From: an uncultured Oscillospiraceae bacterium
Lineage (GTDB): Bacteria; Bacillota; Clostridia; Oscillospirales; Ruminococcaceae
DNA: 36,083 bases
Direction: 5' to 3'
Assembly: GCA_934486875.1 (NCBI GenBank)
Contig: CAKSPU010000026.1
Location: 1-36,083 of the forward strand
Numbering within the stretch: the first letter of the stretch is position 1; every line of letters begins with the position of its first letter. Made by a program: the position numbers and the translations under genes. Of this stretch, positions 1 through 7,645 are shown piece after piece. The notes under the pieces are model-generated. The model worked only from the letters and a program-made list of their open reading frames with translations, was not told where the DNA came from and searched no databases.

Positions 1-463
1 CGTAAACATCAACATAGTGGATAGCAGGGGAATCGTTGGGCTTGTCAGCAGCCTGGATACCGCCCTCAGCCATCATGGTGTTGGCATCACCGATACGGAG
101 CTTTGTAACGATCATAACGTTAGCGCCGCCGTTGTGAGCCTCGATAGCTGCGGAAGAACCTGCTCCGCCGCCGCCGATGATGAGAACGTCAACATCGTAC
201 TTGGGGTGTTCGAGGTCGATCTTGGCGGGATCAATGCGGCTGTTTGCCTGAAGGAGGTCAGCCAGCTGATGAGGAACCTTTTCGCCCTTGTTGGGACCGA
301 TCTTAAGCTCTTCAAACTCGGACTCAATGTAGTCGGGGTGGTAAGTCTTAAGAACCTCGTCCTTCTGCTCGGCAGTCATTCTTTCGGGCTCTAATGCTGC
401 GTTTGCAGCTCTGTTAGCCTCGACCTTCCTGATCGAAGCAAGCATTTCTTCACTTGTGTACAT
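1..463 (-). CDS. frdA: Fumarate reductase/succinate dehydrogenase-type flavoprotein subunit, 5' part only
   Basis: This is the first 154 codons of a FAD-dependent fumarate reductase/succinate dehydrogenase-family flavoprotein; the rest runs off the left edge. It starts at ATG (461-463) behind a strong AAGGGAGGG ribosome site. The dinucleotide-binding stretch VDVLIIGGGGAGSSAA is at residues 91-106 and the flavin-site motif ending MMAEGGIQ is at about 130-137. Two things are odd. The glycine-rich motif normally lies near residue 10-15, so there is an N-terminal extension of about 85 residues. The histidine that binds FAD covalently in quinone-linked enzymes (SHT..AQGGI) appears to be Asn128 here (ANTMMAEGGI), which predicts non-covalent FAD as in soluble fumarate reductases. 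It lies 14 bp after the FrdB-like gene, last in the Hdr-Flx cluster. Family assignment is firm; fumarate as the substrate is inferred from the neighbouring fumarase and malate dehydrogenase. Another FAD-dependent 2-enoate or succinate enzyme is possible. Confidence 0.85.
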   Translation of the reverse strand, partial: MYTSEEMLASIRKVEANRAANAALEPERMTAEQKDEVLKTYHPDYIESEFEELKIGPNKGEKVPHQLADLLQANSRIDPAKIDLEHPKYDVDVLIIGGGGAGSSAAIEAHNGGANVMIVTKLRIGDANTMMAEGGIQAADKPNDSPAIHYVDVY

Positions 464-477
464 TGTATTGCCCTCCC

Positions 478-1152
478 TTACTTTTCAATGTCTCTGTTAT
501 TGTACTTTTCCTGCATCTGCTCATCGGACATTGCCATAAGCTCATCAAGGAATGCCTTGAAATCGCCGTTGTTGATCTCCTTGACTCTGTCCTCGAGGTG
601 CTGGCTCTTAGGCTGGAGATACTTTCCGTTGATTCTTCTTGCGAGCATACCTACCTGAGGGTGAGAGATGCCTGCGGGACATCTGGAAGAACATACGCCG
701 CACATTACGCAGTCGAAGGACTCCTCAGCGCACTTTTCGAAATCGCCTCTCTGAGCGTATGCGATGTACTGCATAACGTTCAGCTTCTGAGTGCAGGCCT
801 TGGTGCAGGCATTACAGCCTACGCAGGCATAAATTTCGGGATAAAGCTGCATCATAACAGCCTGAGTTGTGGGAACAGTGTTTATATCATAGATCTGCTT
901 AACAAGGGGGAAGAAGGGCAGAGTAGCGATGTACATACCCTCCTGTACCTGAGTCTGACAAGCGAGACAGGTCTTGAGCTCCTGCTCACCCTTGATCCTG
1001 TAGATAGTTGCACAGGCACCGCAGAAACCGTTGCGGCAGCCGCAGCCTCTGATAAGCTGATATCCGGCATATTCCATTGCCTTCATAATTGTAAGGCTTG
1101 CAGGTACACTGTACTGCTTGCCGAACAGATAAATATTTACCATATTTTCCAT
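478..1152 (-). CDS. frdB: Fumarate reductase-type iron-sulfur subunit (FrdB/TfrB-like, no heterodisulfide domain)
   Basis: This 224-residue iron-sulfur electron-transfer subunit should pass electrons to the flavoprotein encoded next. Residues 1-70 form a plant-type [2Fe-2S] ferredoxin fold with Cys39, Cys44, Cys47 and Cys62 (CRNGFCGAC..CLAC). The C-terminal half carries two CxxCxxCxxxC clusters at Cys110/113/116/120 and Cys148/151/154/158. In methanogen thiol:fumarate reductase, TfrB has this arrangement fused to a C-terminal HdrB-like part; here that part is absent but an HdrB gene lies in the same operon. No membrane anchor is encoded in it. An in-frame GTG 12 bp upstream (1164) is possible, but the TAAGGAG site overlaps it; that site is 11 nt from the ATG at 1152, so I prefer the ATG. 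It sits 19 bp after the FlxA gene. Confidence 0.85.
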   Translation of the reverse strand: MENMVNIYLFGKQYSVPASLTIMKAMEYAGYQLIRGCGCRNGFCGACATIYRIKGEQELKTCLACQTQVQEGMYIATLPFFPLVKQIYDINTVPTTQAVMMQLYPEIYACVGCNACTKACTQKLNVMQYIAYAQRGDFEKCAEESFDCVMCGVCSSRCPAGISHPQVGMLARRINGKYLQPKSQHLEDRVKEINNGDFKAFLDELMAMSDEQMQEKYNNRDIEK

Positions 1153-1171
1153 CGTGAACTTCACTCCTTAA

Positions 1172-1999
1172 TCAATATTCGTTAGGCAGCTCGTCGAGCT
1201 GGTCAAATCTGAATACAGGTCCGTCCTTGCAGACATACTTGTTGCCGATGTTGCAGCGGCCGCACTTGCCGATAGCGCACTTCATACGAAGCTCCATAGT
1301 GGTGAATACCTGAGTCTCGTTGAAGCCAAGCTCCTTAAGTCCTGCAAGAGTAAACTTTATCATAATTGGGGGACCGCACATAACAACAGTCTTGCTGATG
1401 TCGGGGTTGAGCTCCTTAACGTAGTTGGGAACGAATCCAACGTGACCGTCCCAGCCTTCCTGCTCACGGTCGATGGTGAGGTTGACTTCAATGCCGTCGT
1501 CCTTCATCCACTCGTTGATGATCTCCTGATAGTCAACGAGATCGTCCTTTGAACGGGAACCGTAAATGATCTGAACTGTGCCGTAATTCTCACGCTTGTC
1601 ACGAACATAGTTGATAACGGAGCGGAGCGGAGCAAGACCGATACCGCCTGCGATGAAGAGGAGGTTCTTGCCCTTGAAGTCGGATTCAACGGGGAAGCCG
1701 TTGCCGTAAGGACCTCTTACGGTGATCTGCTGACCAACGTCCATCATATGGAGCCAGGAGGTAAGGCAGCCGCACTTCTTGATGGAAAATTCCATAAATT
1801 CTTCGTTTGTGGGGGAAGAGGTGATAGAGAACATACCCTCGCCCACGCCGGGGATAGAAAGCATTGCGCACTGACCGGGAATGTGTTCAAAGAGTTTCTT
1901 TCCGTCTGTGCCGACAACACGGAAGGTCTTGACGTCGGGAGTATCCTGACGGATATCAGTAACAACGCCGAGTCTGGGGATCAAAGTTTCATTCAGCAT
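1172..1999 (-). CDS. flxA: FlxA-type FAD/NAD(P)H oxidoreductase subunit
   Basis: This is a 275-residue ferredoxin-NADP reductase-like subunit of the HydG/AsrB/FlxA family, the expected NADH entry point for the complex. An FAD-binding barrel comes first, with FSITSSP at 57-63 and RGPYGNGF at 95-102. The NAD-binding domain follows, with GGIGLAPLRS at 118-127 and CGPPIM at 208-213. A C-terminal [2Fe-2S] site uses Cys241, Cys246, Cys249 and Cys257 (CAIGKCGRC..C). It starts 6 bp after the stop of the dicluster iron-sulfur gene, so translation is probably coupled. In the known Desulfovibrio FlxABCD-HdrABC system, this subunit oxidises NADH. NADH rather than NADPH specificity is inferred, since the sequence does not settle it by eye. 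Confidence 0.88.
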   Translation of the reverse strand: MLNETLIPRLGVVTDIRQDTPDVKTFRVVGTDGKKLFEHIPGQCAMLSIPGVGEGMFSITSSPTNEEFMEFSIKKCGCLTSWLHMMDVGQQITVRGPYGNGFPVESDFKGKNLLFIAGGIGLAPLRSVINYVRDKRENYGTVQIIYGSRSKDDLVDYQEIINEWMKDDGIEVNLTIDREQEGWDGHVGFVPNYVKELNPDISKTVVMCGPPIMIKFTLAGLKELGFNETQVFTTMELRMKCAIGKCGRCNIGNKYVCKDGPVFRFDQLDELPNEY

Positions 2000-2005
2000 T
2001 ATTCA

Positions 2006-3025
2006 TTACTCCTCTCCGAAAGTCTTGATGACCTTGATGATATTCATAGAAATGGGGCATCTGGACAGGCAGCGACCGCAGCCTACGCAGCCGAACTCAC
2101 CGTTGTTGTTATCGGGGAAATAAACCAGCTTGTGCATAAATCTCTGTCTGAAACGCTGAAGCTGAGTGTTTCTGGAGTTTGCAGCAGCCATTTTGGTGAA
2201 GTCGGAGTACATACAGCTGTCCCAGGTACGGTAACGCTTGATACCGTGACCTGTGTCGTAGTCCTTGATGTCATAGCACTGGCAGGTGGGGCATACGAAT
2301 GTGCAGGTTCCGCAGCCAAGGCAGGACTCGGAAAGCTTAGCCCACTTGTCGGAGTTAAATATTTCGAGAAGAGTGTTCTTTCTGAAATAATCTGTGGAAA
2401 CGCCTGCGAAGGGGAGCTTTTCCATAATAGCCTTTGTCTCCTTCTGCTGAGCCTCGACAGCCTCGCTGCCGCACTCGGTAAGAAGTGACTTTACAGACTC
2501 GATGAACTTCTCGCCCTTTTCGTTGTTAGCCTTGATGTAGAGAGCATCGGCAGTCATCCAGCAGGCAGCGTCGCCCTCGGGAGCAGCAGCGTCAATTCCG
2601 AAAACATTGCAGAAGCAGTTCTCTTCGGGAGCTGTGCAGGCCATTGTAACAATGGTGCCGTGTTCTCTTCTTGTAGCGTAGTAGCTGTCAACAGGGTCAA
2701 CAAGGAAAACCTTGTCAAGGATAGTGAAGCTTCTTGCGTCACAGGCACGAACGCCGAAAACAACGAAGTCCTCGCTTTCCTTTCTGTTGTCGATGATCTC
2801 GATATTGAGACCGTTTCTGTTGAAGTCGCAGAGATTTTCGGTCTGGGGGAAGAAAAAGTCCTTTGCGCTTCTTACGGTGTTAAGAGCATTGCTGAGCTTA
2901 ACGCCGTCGCTCCATTTTTTGTAGCTTGCTCTGCCGTCATTGCCGTCAACGGGCATATAAAGTGACTGAGCGGAAGCAATTGCTGCAAAGAAGTCGTTTA
3001 ATTTTTCAACGGGAAGCTTGAACAT
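2006..3025 (-). CDS. Dicluster [4Fe-4S] protein, HydB/AsrA/FlxB-like
   Basis: This 339-residue cytoplasmic iron-sulfur protein resembles sulfhydrogenase HydB, anaerobic sulfite reductase AsrA and the FlxB class. The N-terminal 200 residues are a domain without clusters but with scattered cysteines (Cys66, Cys95, Cys130, Cys137, Cys139). The C-terminal part has two ferredoxin motifs, Cys235/238/241/245 followed by PTCQC, and Cys313/316/319/323. It should relay electrons between the FlxA flavoprotein and the MvhD/Hdr part. Its ATG shares one base with the stop codon of the preceding gene (TAATG at 3023-3027), so the two are translationally coupled. I withhold a gene symbol because I cannot tell by eye whether this or the preceding gene matches FlxB rather than FlxC. 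Confidence 0.82.
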   Translation of the reverse strand: MFKLPVEKLNDFFAAIASAQSLYMPVDGNDGRASYKKWSDGVKLSNALNTVRSAKDFFFPQTENLCDFNRNGLNIEIIDNRKESEDFVVFGVRACDARSFTILDKVFLVDPVDSYYATRREHGTIVTMACTAPEENCFCNVFGIDAAAPEGDAACWMTADALYIKANNEKGEKFIESVKSLLTECGSEAVEAQQKETKAIMEKLPFAGVSTDYFRKNTLLEIFNSDKWAKLSESCLGCGTCTFVCPTCQCYDIKDYDTGHGIKRYRTWDSCMYSDFTKMAAANSRNTQLQRFRQRFMHKLVYFPDNNNGEFGCVGCGRCLSRCPISMNIIKVIKTFGEE

Positions 3026-4002
3026 TATTCGTTACCCCCTCTTTTATATACGATATTGGGCTCGCAGTCGCCGAATGTGTAAGCATTGAGCGGAGCTCTT
3101 GTTTCAAGGTCTGAGCCTGCCTGATAATCGCCGTAGAACTCATTGATATCCTTGATGTACTTGCGGTTGATAAGGTGGAGGGGAATGTTCTGAGGACATA
3201 CTCTTGTGCATTCGCCGCAGTCTGTGCATCTGCCCGCAACGTGGAAGGAGCGGATAAGATGGAACATATTCTCCTCGAAGGAATCGGTAGCGGCTCTCTG
3301 AGCGATGCCCGAATTGGGGTTATCGAATACGCAGTTCTCGCAGGAACAAGCGGGACATACATTGCGGCACGCATTGCAGCGGATACACTTGGAAAGCTCG
3401 CCTCTCCAGAACTCGTATCTCTCGTCAGCAGTCATCATTTCAAGCTTTTCAACAAGCTCAAAACGAGCGCCGTCGTTGTTTACCTCGCCGTCCTCGCCGA
3501 TGATCTCGTCAAAGATAACGTGCTTCTTGCTCTTGCAGGTCCTGCACTTATCGCCGAGAGTCTCGGATTTGGGCATAGTTTTGTCGCCGTAGAGAGTGTG
3601 GATAGTAACGGTCTCGCCGTCGCTCTCCATACCGGTGATTCCCTTAACGCCCTTGGACTTTACAGTGTCGGCATCTACCTTGCCTGTGCAGGGAACAGCG
3701 ATGATATATACGTTTTCACGGATAATTCTGTGCTCCTTGAGAAGCTGGTTGAAGCTGTATGTATCGCAGGGCTTCAGGAATACAAGGAGCTTGCCCTCCT
3801 TGCGGGATTCCTTGATGATGTACTTGGAAAGATTGGGCGCACAGAAATCATTGTAGATGAAATCTGCGTCCAGCTCCTCAGCTGATGTGAAAACAGCGGG
3901 AGTTGTATCGTAAGCAAATTCGCCTGATTTCCAGCCGACAACACGGTTTACTGTACCGTCAGCCAGAAGCTCCTTGGCACGCTTTATCACTGCTTCTTGC
4001 AT
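3025..4002 (-). CDS. Dicluster [4Fe-4S] protein, FlxC/FrhB-related
   Basis: This 325-residue iron-sulfur protein belongs to the Flx part of the complex. The N-terminal 200 residues look like an F420-hydrogenase beta-related or HydB-like domain with CRTC at 153-156. The C-terminal part has two cluster motifs, CIRCNACRNVCPACSC (Cys206/209/212/216, with extra Cys219/221/224) and CTDCGECTRVCP (Cys259/262/265/269). The extra cysteines after the first motif are a feature also of AsrA/HydB proteins. Its start overlaps the MvhD-like gene by 16 bp and has a GGAGGA site. It is a structural electron-transfer subunit by context; which FlxB/FlxC name applies is uncertain. Confidence 0.8.
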   Translation of the reverse strand: MQEAVIKRAKELLADGTVNRVVGWKSGEFAYDTTPAVFTSAEELDADFIYNDFCAPNLSKYIIKESRKEGKLLVFLKPCDTYSFNQLLKEHRIIRENVYIIAVPCTGKVDADTVKSKGVKGITGMESDGETVTIHTLYGDKTMPKSETLGDKCRTCKSKKHVIFDEIIGEDGEVNNDGARFELVEKLEMMTADERYEFWRGELSKCIRCNACRNVCPACSCENCVFDNPNSGIAQRAATDSFEENMFHLIRSFHVAGRCTDCGECTRVCPQNIPLHLINRKYIKDINEFYGDYQAGSDLETRAPLNAYTFGDCEPNIVYKRGGNE

Positions 4003-4433
4003 CTCAGATCCTCCAATCTCTTGTTCTCGCCGAGCTTTGTAACGGTCTCAACGAACTCGTTCATAGTAGCGGCAAATTTAGCACCCTCGGCAGCGGAGAC
4101 CCATTCAACTCTTGTTCTCTCTCTTTCGATGCCCATAAAGTCGAGCATAGAGAAGAGAAGAGTCATACGTCTTCTTGCGAAGTAGTTGCCCGATGTGTAG
4201 TGGCAGTCGCCGGGGTGGCAGCCGCACATAATAACGCCGTCAGCGCCTCTCTGGAAGGCACGGAGGATAAACATAGGGTTAACACGGCAGGAGCAGGGTA
4301 CTCTGATTATCTTAACATCTGCGGGATAATTAAGTCTGTTGGTTCCTGCAAGGTCAGCGCCTGCGTAGGAACACCAGTTGCAGCAGAATGCAACGATCTT
4401 GGGTCTGAATTCCTTGTTTTCGTTTACTTGCAT
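3987..4433 (-). CDS. flxD: MvhD/FlxD-type [2Fe-2S] adaptor subunit
   Basis: This 148-residue protein is the small adaptor that joins HdrA to its electron-donating module, either hydrogenase in methanogens or FlxABC in bacteria. All conserved elements are visible: KIVAFCCNWCSYAGAD (Cys17, Cys18, Cys21), VPCSCRVNP (Cys47, Cys49) and GCHPGDCHY (Cys70, Cys72, Cys77). The start overlaps the end of hdrA by 10 bp and uses a GGAGGT site. It is followed, with a 16-bp overlap, by the next Flx gene. Placement directly between hdrA and the Flx genes is the standard arrangement for a bifurcating HdrABC-FlxABCD complex and supports that reading. Confidence 0.92.
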   Translation of the reverse strand: MQVNENKEFRPKIVAFCCNWCSYAGADLAGTNRLNYPADVKIIRVPCSCRVNPMFILRAFQRGADGVIMCGCHPGDCHYTSGNYFARRRMTLLFSMLDFMGIERERTRVEWVSAAEGAKFAATMNEFVETVTKLGENKRLEDLRCKKQ

Positions 4434-6436
4434 ATTGCATCTACCTCCGCCATAATCTGTTTATTGGAGAAGCCCTTCAGATCCATTGCGCCCGAAGGAC
4501 AAGCAACTGTACAAGCTCCGCAGCCCTGACAAACAGCTTCGTTAACGGAAGCAACACGGCGGATAGCCACAGTTCTGTCAGGCTGTCTGAATTCCTTGTC
4601 GGAATAGGTGATAGCGCCGTAGGGGCAAACCTTTTCACAGGAGGAGCAGCCGTTGCACATAAGCTCATCGGAATGAGCAACGCAGGGATTTCCTGTGAGC
4701 TTGTCCTTGGCGAGAAGACCGATGACCTTAGCGGCAGCGGCACTTGCCTGAGAAACAGTCTCGGGGATATCCTTGGGTCCCTGGCATACGCCTGAGAGGA
4801 ATACGCCTGCTGTGGGGCTCTCAACGGGACGAAGCTTTGCGTGAGCCTCGGTGAAGAAGTCATTAGTGTCCATACTTGCTCTGAGCATTGTAGCAACGGA
4901 GCGTGCGGTCTTGTCAGGCTCGATAGCGGTAGCAAGAACTACGAGATCCGCATTGATATGGAGCTGCTTGTTTGCGATAAGGTCGGAAGCCTGAACGGAG
5001 AGATCACCGTTGGGCAGGGGAGCGACCTTGCCGACCATACCCTTGATGTAGTGAACGCCGTACTGTTCAACGGCTCTGCGGTAGAACTCATCGAAGAGCT
5101 TACCGGGGGTACGTACATCAATATAGAATACATAAACGTTGGTATCGGGATATTTTTCTCTGATGAGCATTGCGTGCTTTGCAGTGTACATACAGCATAT
5201 CTTGGAGCAGTAGGGCTTTCCGCAGCCGTCGTCCGATCTGGAGCCTACGCACTGAACGAAAACGATGGTCTTGGGGTGAGCCTTGGGATCGTCCTGCTTG
5301 TCGAGGTAGGAGGGTCTTACGAGAGTACCGCTGGAAGGACCTGCGGCGTTCATAAGTCTTTCAAGCTCGAGAGAGGTGATAACGTCCTTGCTCTGAGAAT
5401 ATGCAAATTCATCGTACTTGTCGATCTTTATGGGGTTGTAGCCTGTAGCCGCAACGATAGCGCCGTACTTTTCCTCAATGATCTCGTCCTGCTGCTTGTA
5501 GTCGATAGCGCCTGCGGAGCAGACCTTGGAGCAGACACCGCACTTGCCAGTCTTGAGCATTGTGCAGTAATCGGCATCAATAGTAGCTACCTTGGGAACA
5601 GCCTGAGCAAAGGGAATGTAGATAGCACGTCTTGTGTTGAGACCGAGGTTGAACTCGTTGGGTACCTTCTTCTGAGGACACTTTTCAGTACAAACGCCGC
5701 AGCCTGTGCACTTTGTAGTGTCAACATAACGTGCCTTTTTCCTGATCTTGGCAGTGAAGTTGCCTACGAAGCCGTTTACCTCTTCTACCTCGCTGTATGC
5801 ATAAATATGTATCTTCTCATTCTGAGCACAGTCAACCATTTTAGGTGTGAGGATACAGGAAGCACAGTCGAGTGTGGGGAAGGTCTTGTCTATCTGGGTC
5901 ATCTTGCCGCCGATCGTAGGCTGCTTTTCAACGATATCGACCTCGAAGCCTGCCTCAGCGATATCAAGAGCAGTCTGCATACCGGCAATACCGCCGCCGA
6001 TAACGAGAGCACGCTTTGTTACAGGGCTTTCGCCTGCAATAAGGGGTGCGTTGAGCTGAACCTTTGCAACAGCTGTTCTTGCAAGAATGACAGCCTTTTC
6101 TGTTGCGGACATAATGTCCTTGTGTATCCAGGAGCACTGCTCACGGATATTTGCGATCTCAACCATATAGGGGTTGATTCCCGCCTTGGCAGCAGCCTTT
6201 CTGAAGGTTGCTTCGTGCATACGGGGGGAACAGGAGCAGACTACAACGCCTGTGAGCTTCTGCTCTTTGATAGCGTCCTGGATCATTGTCTGTCCGCCCT
6301 CGGAGCACATATACTGATAATCCACGGAGAAAACTACGCCGGGCTCCTGCTTCATAGCCTCTGCAACAGCCTTGACATCAACAGTAGCTGCAATGTTGGT
6401 ACCGCAGTGGCATACAAATACGCCTATTCTATGCAT
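4424..6436 (-). CDS. hdrA: HdrA-type flavoprotein, electron-bifurcating subunit
   Basis: This 670-residue HdrA homologue is the FAD-containing core at which electron pairs are split in HdrABC complexes. The N-terminal domain carries VCHCGTN (Cys9, Cys11) and CSCSPRMHE at 67-75. A thioredoxin reductase-like FAD domain follows, with GGGIAGMQTA at 147-156. Inserted clusters are at Cys243/246/249/253 and Cys291/299/302/306. The HdrA-specific cysteine-rich stretch CVGSR..CGKPYCSKICC is at 396-415. Two C-terminal ferredoxin motifs (Cys594/597/600/604 and Cys636/639/642/646) should connect to low-potential ferredoxin. Every cluster motif I expect of a full-length HdrA is present. It lies 15 bp after hdrC and overlaps the FlxD gene. 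Confidence 0.95.
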   Translation of the reverse strand: MHRIGVFVCHCGTNIAATVDVKAVAEAMKQEPGVVFSVDYQYMCSEGGQTMIQDAIKEQKLTGVVVCSCSPRMHEATFRKAAAKAGINPYMVEIANIREQCSWIHKDIMSATEKAVILARTAVAKVQLNAPLIAGESPVTKRALVIGGGIAGMQTALDIAEAGFEVDIVEKQPTIGGKMTQIDKTFPTLDCASCILTPKMVDCAQNEKIHIYAYSEVEEVNGFVGNFTAKIRKKARYVDTTKCTGCGVCTEKCPQKKVPNEFNLGLNTRRAIYIPFAQAVPKVATIDADYCTMLKTGKCGVCSKVCSAGAIDYKQQDEIIEEKYGAIVAATGYNPIKIDKYDEFAYSQSKDVITSLELERLMNAAGPSSGTLVRPSYLDKQDDPKAHPKTIVFVQCVGSRSDDGCGKPYCSKICCMYTAKHAMLIREKYPDTNVYVFYIDVRTPGKLFDEFYRRAVEQYGVHYIKGMVGKVAPLPNGDLSVQASDLIANKQLHINADLVVLATAIEPDKTARSVATMLRASMDTNDFFTEAHAKLRPVESPTAGVFLSGVCQGPKDIPETVSQASAAAAKVIGLLAKDKLTGNPCVAHSDELMCNGCSSCEKVCPYGAITYSDKEFRQPDRTVAIRRVASVNEAVCQGCGACTVACPSGAMDLKGFSNKQIMAEVDAICK

Positions 6437-6451
6437 TGATCTTTCTCCTCC

Positions 6452-6829
6452 TTACTTACTGTATTTACGGAATGCGCTGACGAGAAGCTGCTGAGGAGTT
6501 TCATCGTCAATAAGCTCGGGAACTGCTTCAGCCTTAAGGTGATTGTTGCCCTTCTGTCTGATAGCTGCAAGTCTTACAGCCTCAACGACCTTTGCGGGCT
6601 CAACGCCTCTGGGACATCTTTCGACACAGGCAAAGCAGGAAAGGCACTTGTAAAGTGACTCGCTCTTAAGAAGAGGCTCAATGTCTCCCGACTCTACCAT
6701 ATAAACGAACTGGTGAGGGTGATATTCCATCTCGTCGTAAGAAGGACAGGTGCCGGAGCATTTGCCGCAGCGCATACACTTGCGGACATTTACGCCGCTT
6801 ATGCGGAGAATTTCTTCTTTTTTATCCAT
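6452..6829 (-). CDS. hdrC: HdrC-type ferredoxin subunit
   Basis: This 125-residue protein is the small iron-sulfur subunit that links HdrA to HdrB. Two [4Fe-4S] motifs are visible, CMRCGKCSGTCP (Cys18/21/24/28) and CLSCFACVERCP (Cys62/65/68/72), in the spacing usual for HdrC. It lacks membrane segments, so the soluble HdrBC type applies rather than the membrane-bound HdrDE type. It starts 12 bp after hdrB and ends 15 bp before hdrA. Confidence 0.93.
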   Translation of the reverse strand: MDKKEEILRISGVNVRKCMRCGKCSGTCPSYDEMEYHPHQFVYMVESGDIEPLLKSESLYKCLSCFACVERCPRGVEPAKVVEAVRLAAIRQKGNNHLKAEAVPELIDDETPQQLLVSAFRKYSK

Positions 6830-6841
6830 CTTCCTGCCTCC

Positions 6842-7624
6842 TTAGTTTTCCTTCACGCCGAGAGCCTCAGCGAGAAGCTCGGTGAAGTAGTAAACGGGAA
6901 CGCTGCTGTCGTTCTTTTTGAGGTTGTACATACAAAGAGGACAGGCAGTTACCATCATCTCAGCCTCGAAGCCCGATGCGCTTGATGCAACTGCGTTTCT
7001 TCTCTTTGCAGCAGCGTCCTTGTCCTCGAGGGCAAGGTAGCCGCCGCAGCATTCGTTTCTCATAGGATAGATAACGGGCTCAGCGCCGATAGCACGGATA
7101 AAGTCCTCCATTATCTTGGGATTTTCGGGGTCGTCCATCTGCATTACCTTGCCGGGGCGGAGGAGCAGGCAGCCGTAGTAAGCGCCTATCTTCTTGCCCT
7201 TAAGGGGATTTACGACCTTTTCCTTAAGCTTGTCAAAGCCTACAACGTCACGGAGAACTTCGAGGTAGTGGATAACCTTGGTCTCGCCGTGATATTCCTC
7301 ATCAAGCTTCAGGTAGTTGTTGGCTCTGGTGCAGATGTCCTCGTCGGTGGCCATATCGTTGTTGACCTGCTTGAGGACATTGTGACAGGCAGAGCAGAGA
7401 GTTACAAGGTCTCTGCCGTGTGCCTTGGCGTCAGCAAGGGCTCTTACCGAGGAAAGCTTTGTAGCGATCTCGTCCTTTGCCATCGGATAAACGCCGCCGC
7501 AGCACTGCCAGTTTTCGATTTCCTCAAGCGTAAAGCCTAACGCCTGTGCGGAAAGACGGGCATATCTGTCAAGGTCCTGAGCCTTGTTTTTCAGAGTGCA
7601 GCCCGGATAGTAACTGTAAATCAT
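6842..7624 (-). CDS. hdrB: HdrB-type CCG-domain subunit (noncubane [4Fe-4S] site)
   Basis: This 260-residue protein has both CCG domains of HdrB: Cys9, Cys41-Cys42-Gly, Cys77/Cys80, then Cys152, Cys192-Cys193-Gly, Cys228/Cys231. In the known enzyme these bind two noncubane [4Fe-4S] clusters that reduce a heterodisulfide. Here the natural partner is unknown: a DsrC-like or other thiol carrier, or direct transfer to the FrdAB-like pair at the operon end. Methanogen TfrB fuses an FrdB-like part to an HdrB-like part, so HdrB plus the separate FrdB-like protein here may be the split equivalent. It lies 21 bp after fumC with a GAAAGGAT ribosome site. Confidence 0.93.
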   Translation of the reverse strand: MIYSYYPGCTLKNKAQDLDRYARLSAQALGFTLEEIENWQCCGGVYPMAKDEIATKLSSVRALADAKAHGRDLVTLCSACHNVLKQVNNDMATDEDICTRANNYLKLDEEYHGETKVIHYLEVLRDVVGFDKLKEKVVNPLKGKKIGAYYGCLLLRPGKVMQMDDPENPKIMEDFIRAIGAEPVIYPMRNECCGGYLALEDKDAAAKRRNAVASSASGFEAEMMVTACPLCMYNLKKNDSSVPVYYFTELLAEALGVKEN

Positions 7625-7645
7625 AGCTTTTATCCTTTCGTTAAT

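Noticed and set aside
4841..6439. A 532-codon plus-strand open frame across hdrA
   Set aside because: It is the antisense shadow of hdrA, whose iron-sulfur and FAD motifs are clear; the plus-strand product has no recognisable motif and no ribosome site.
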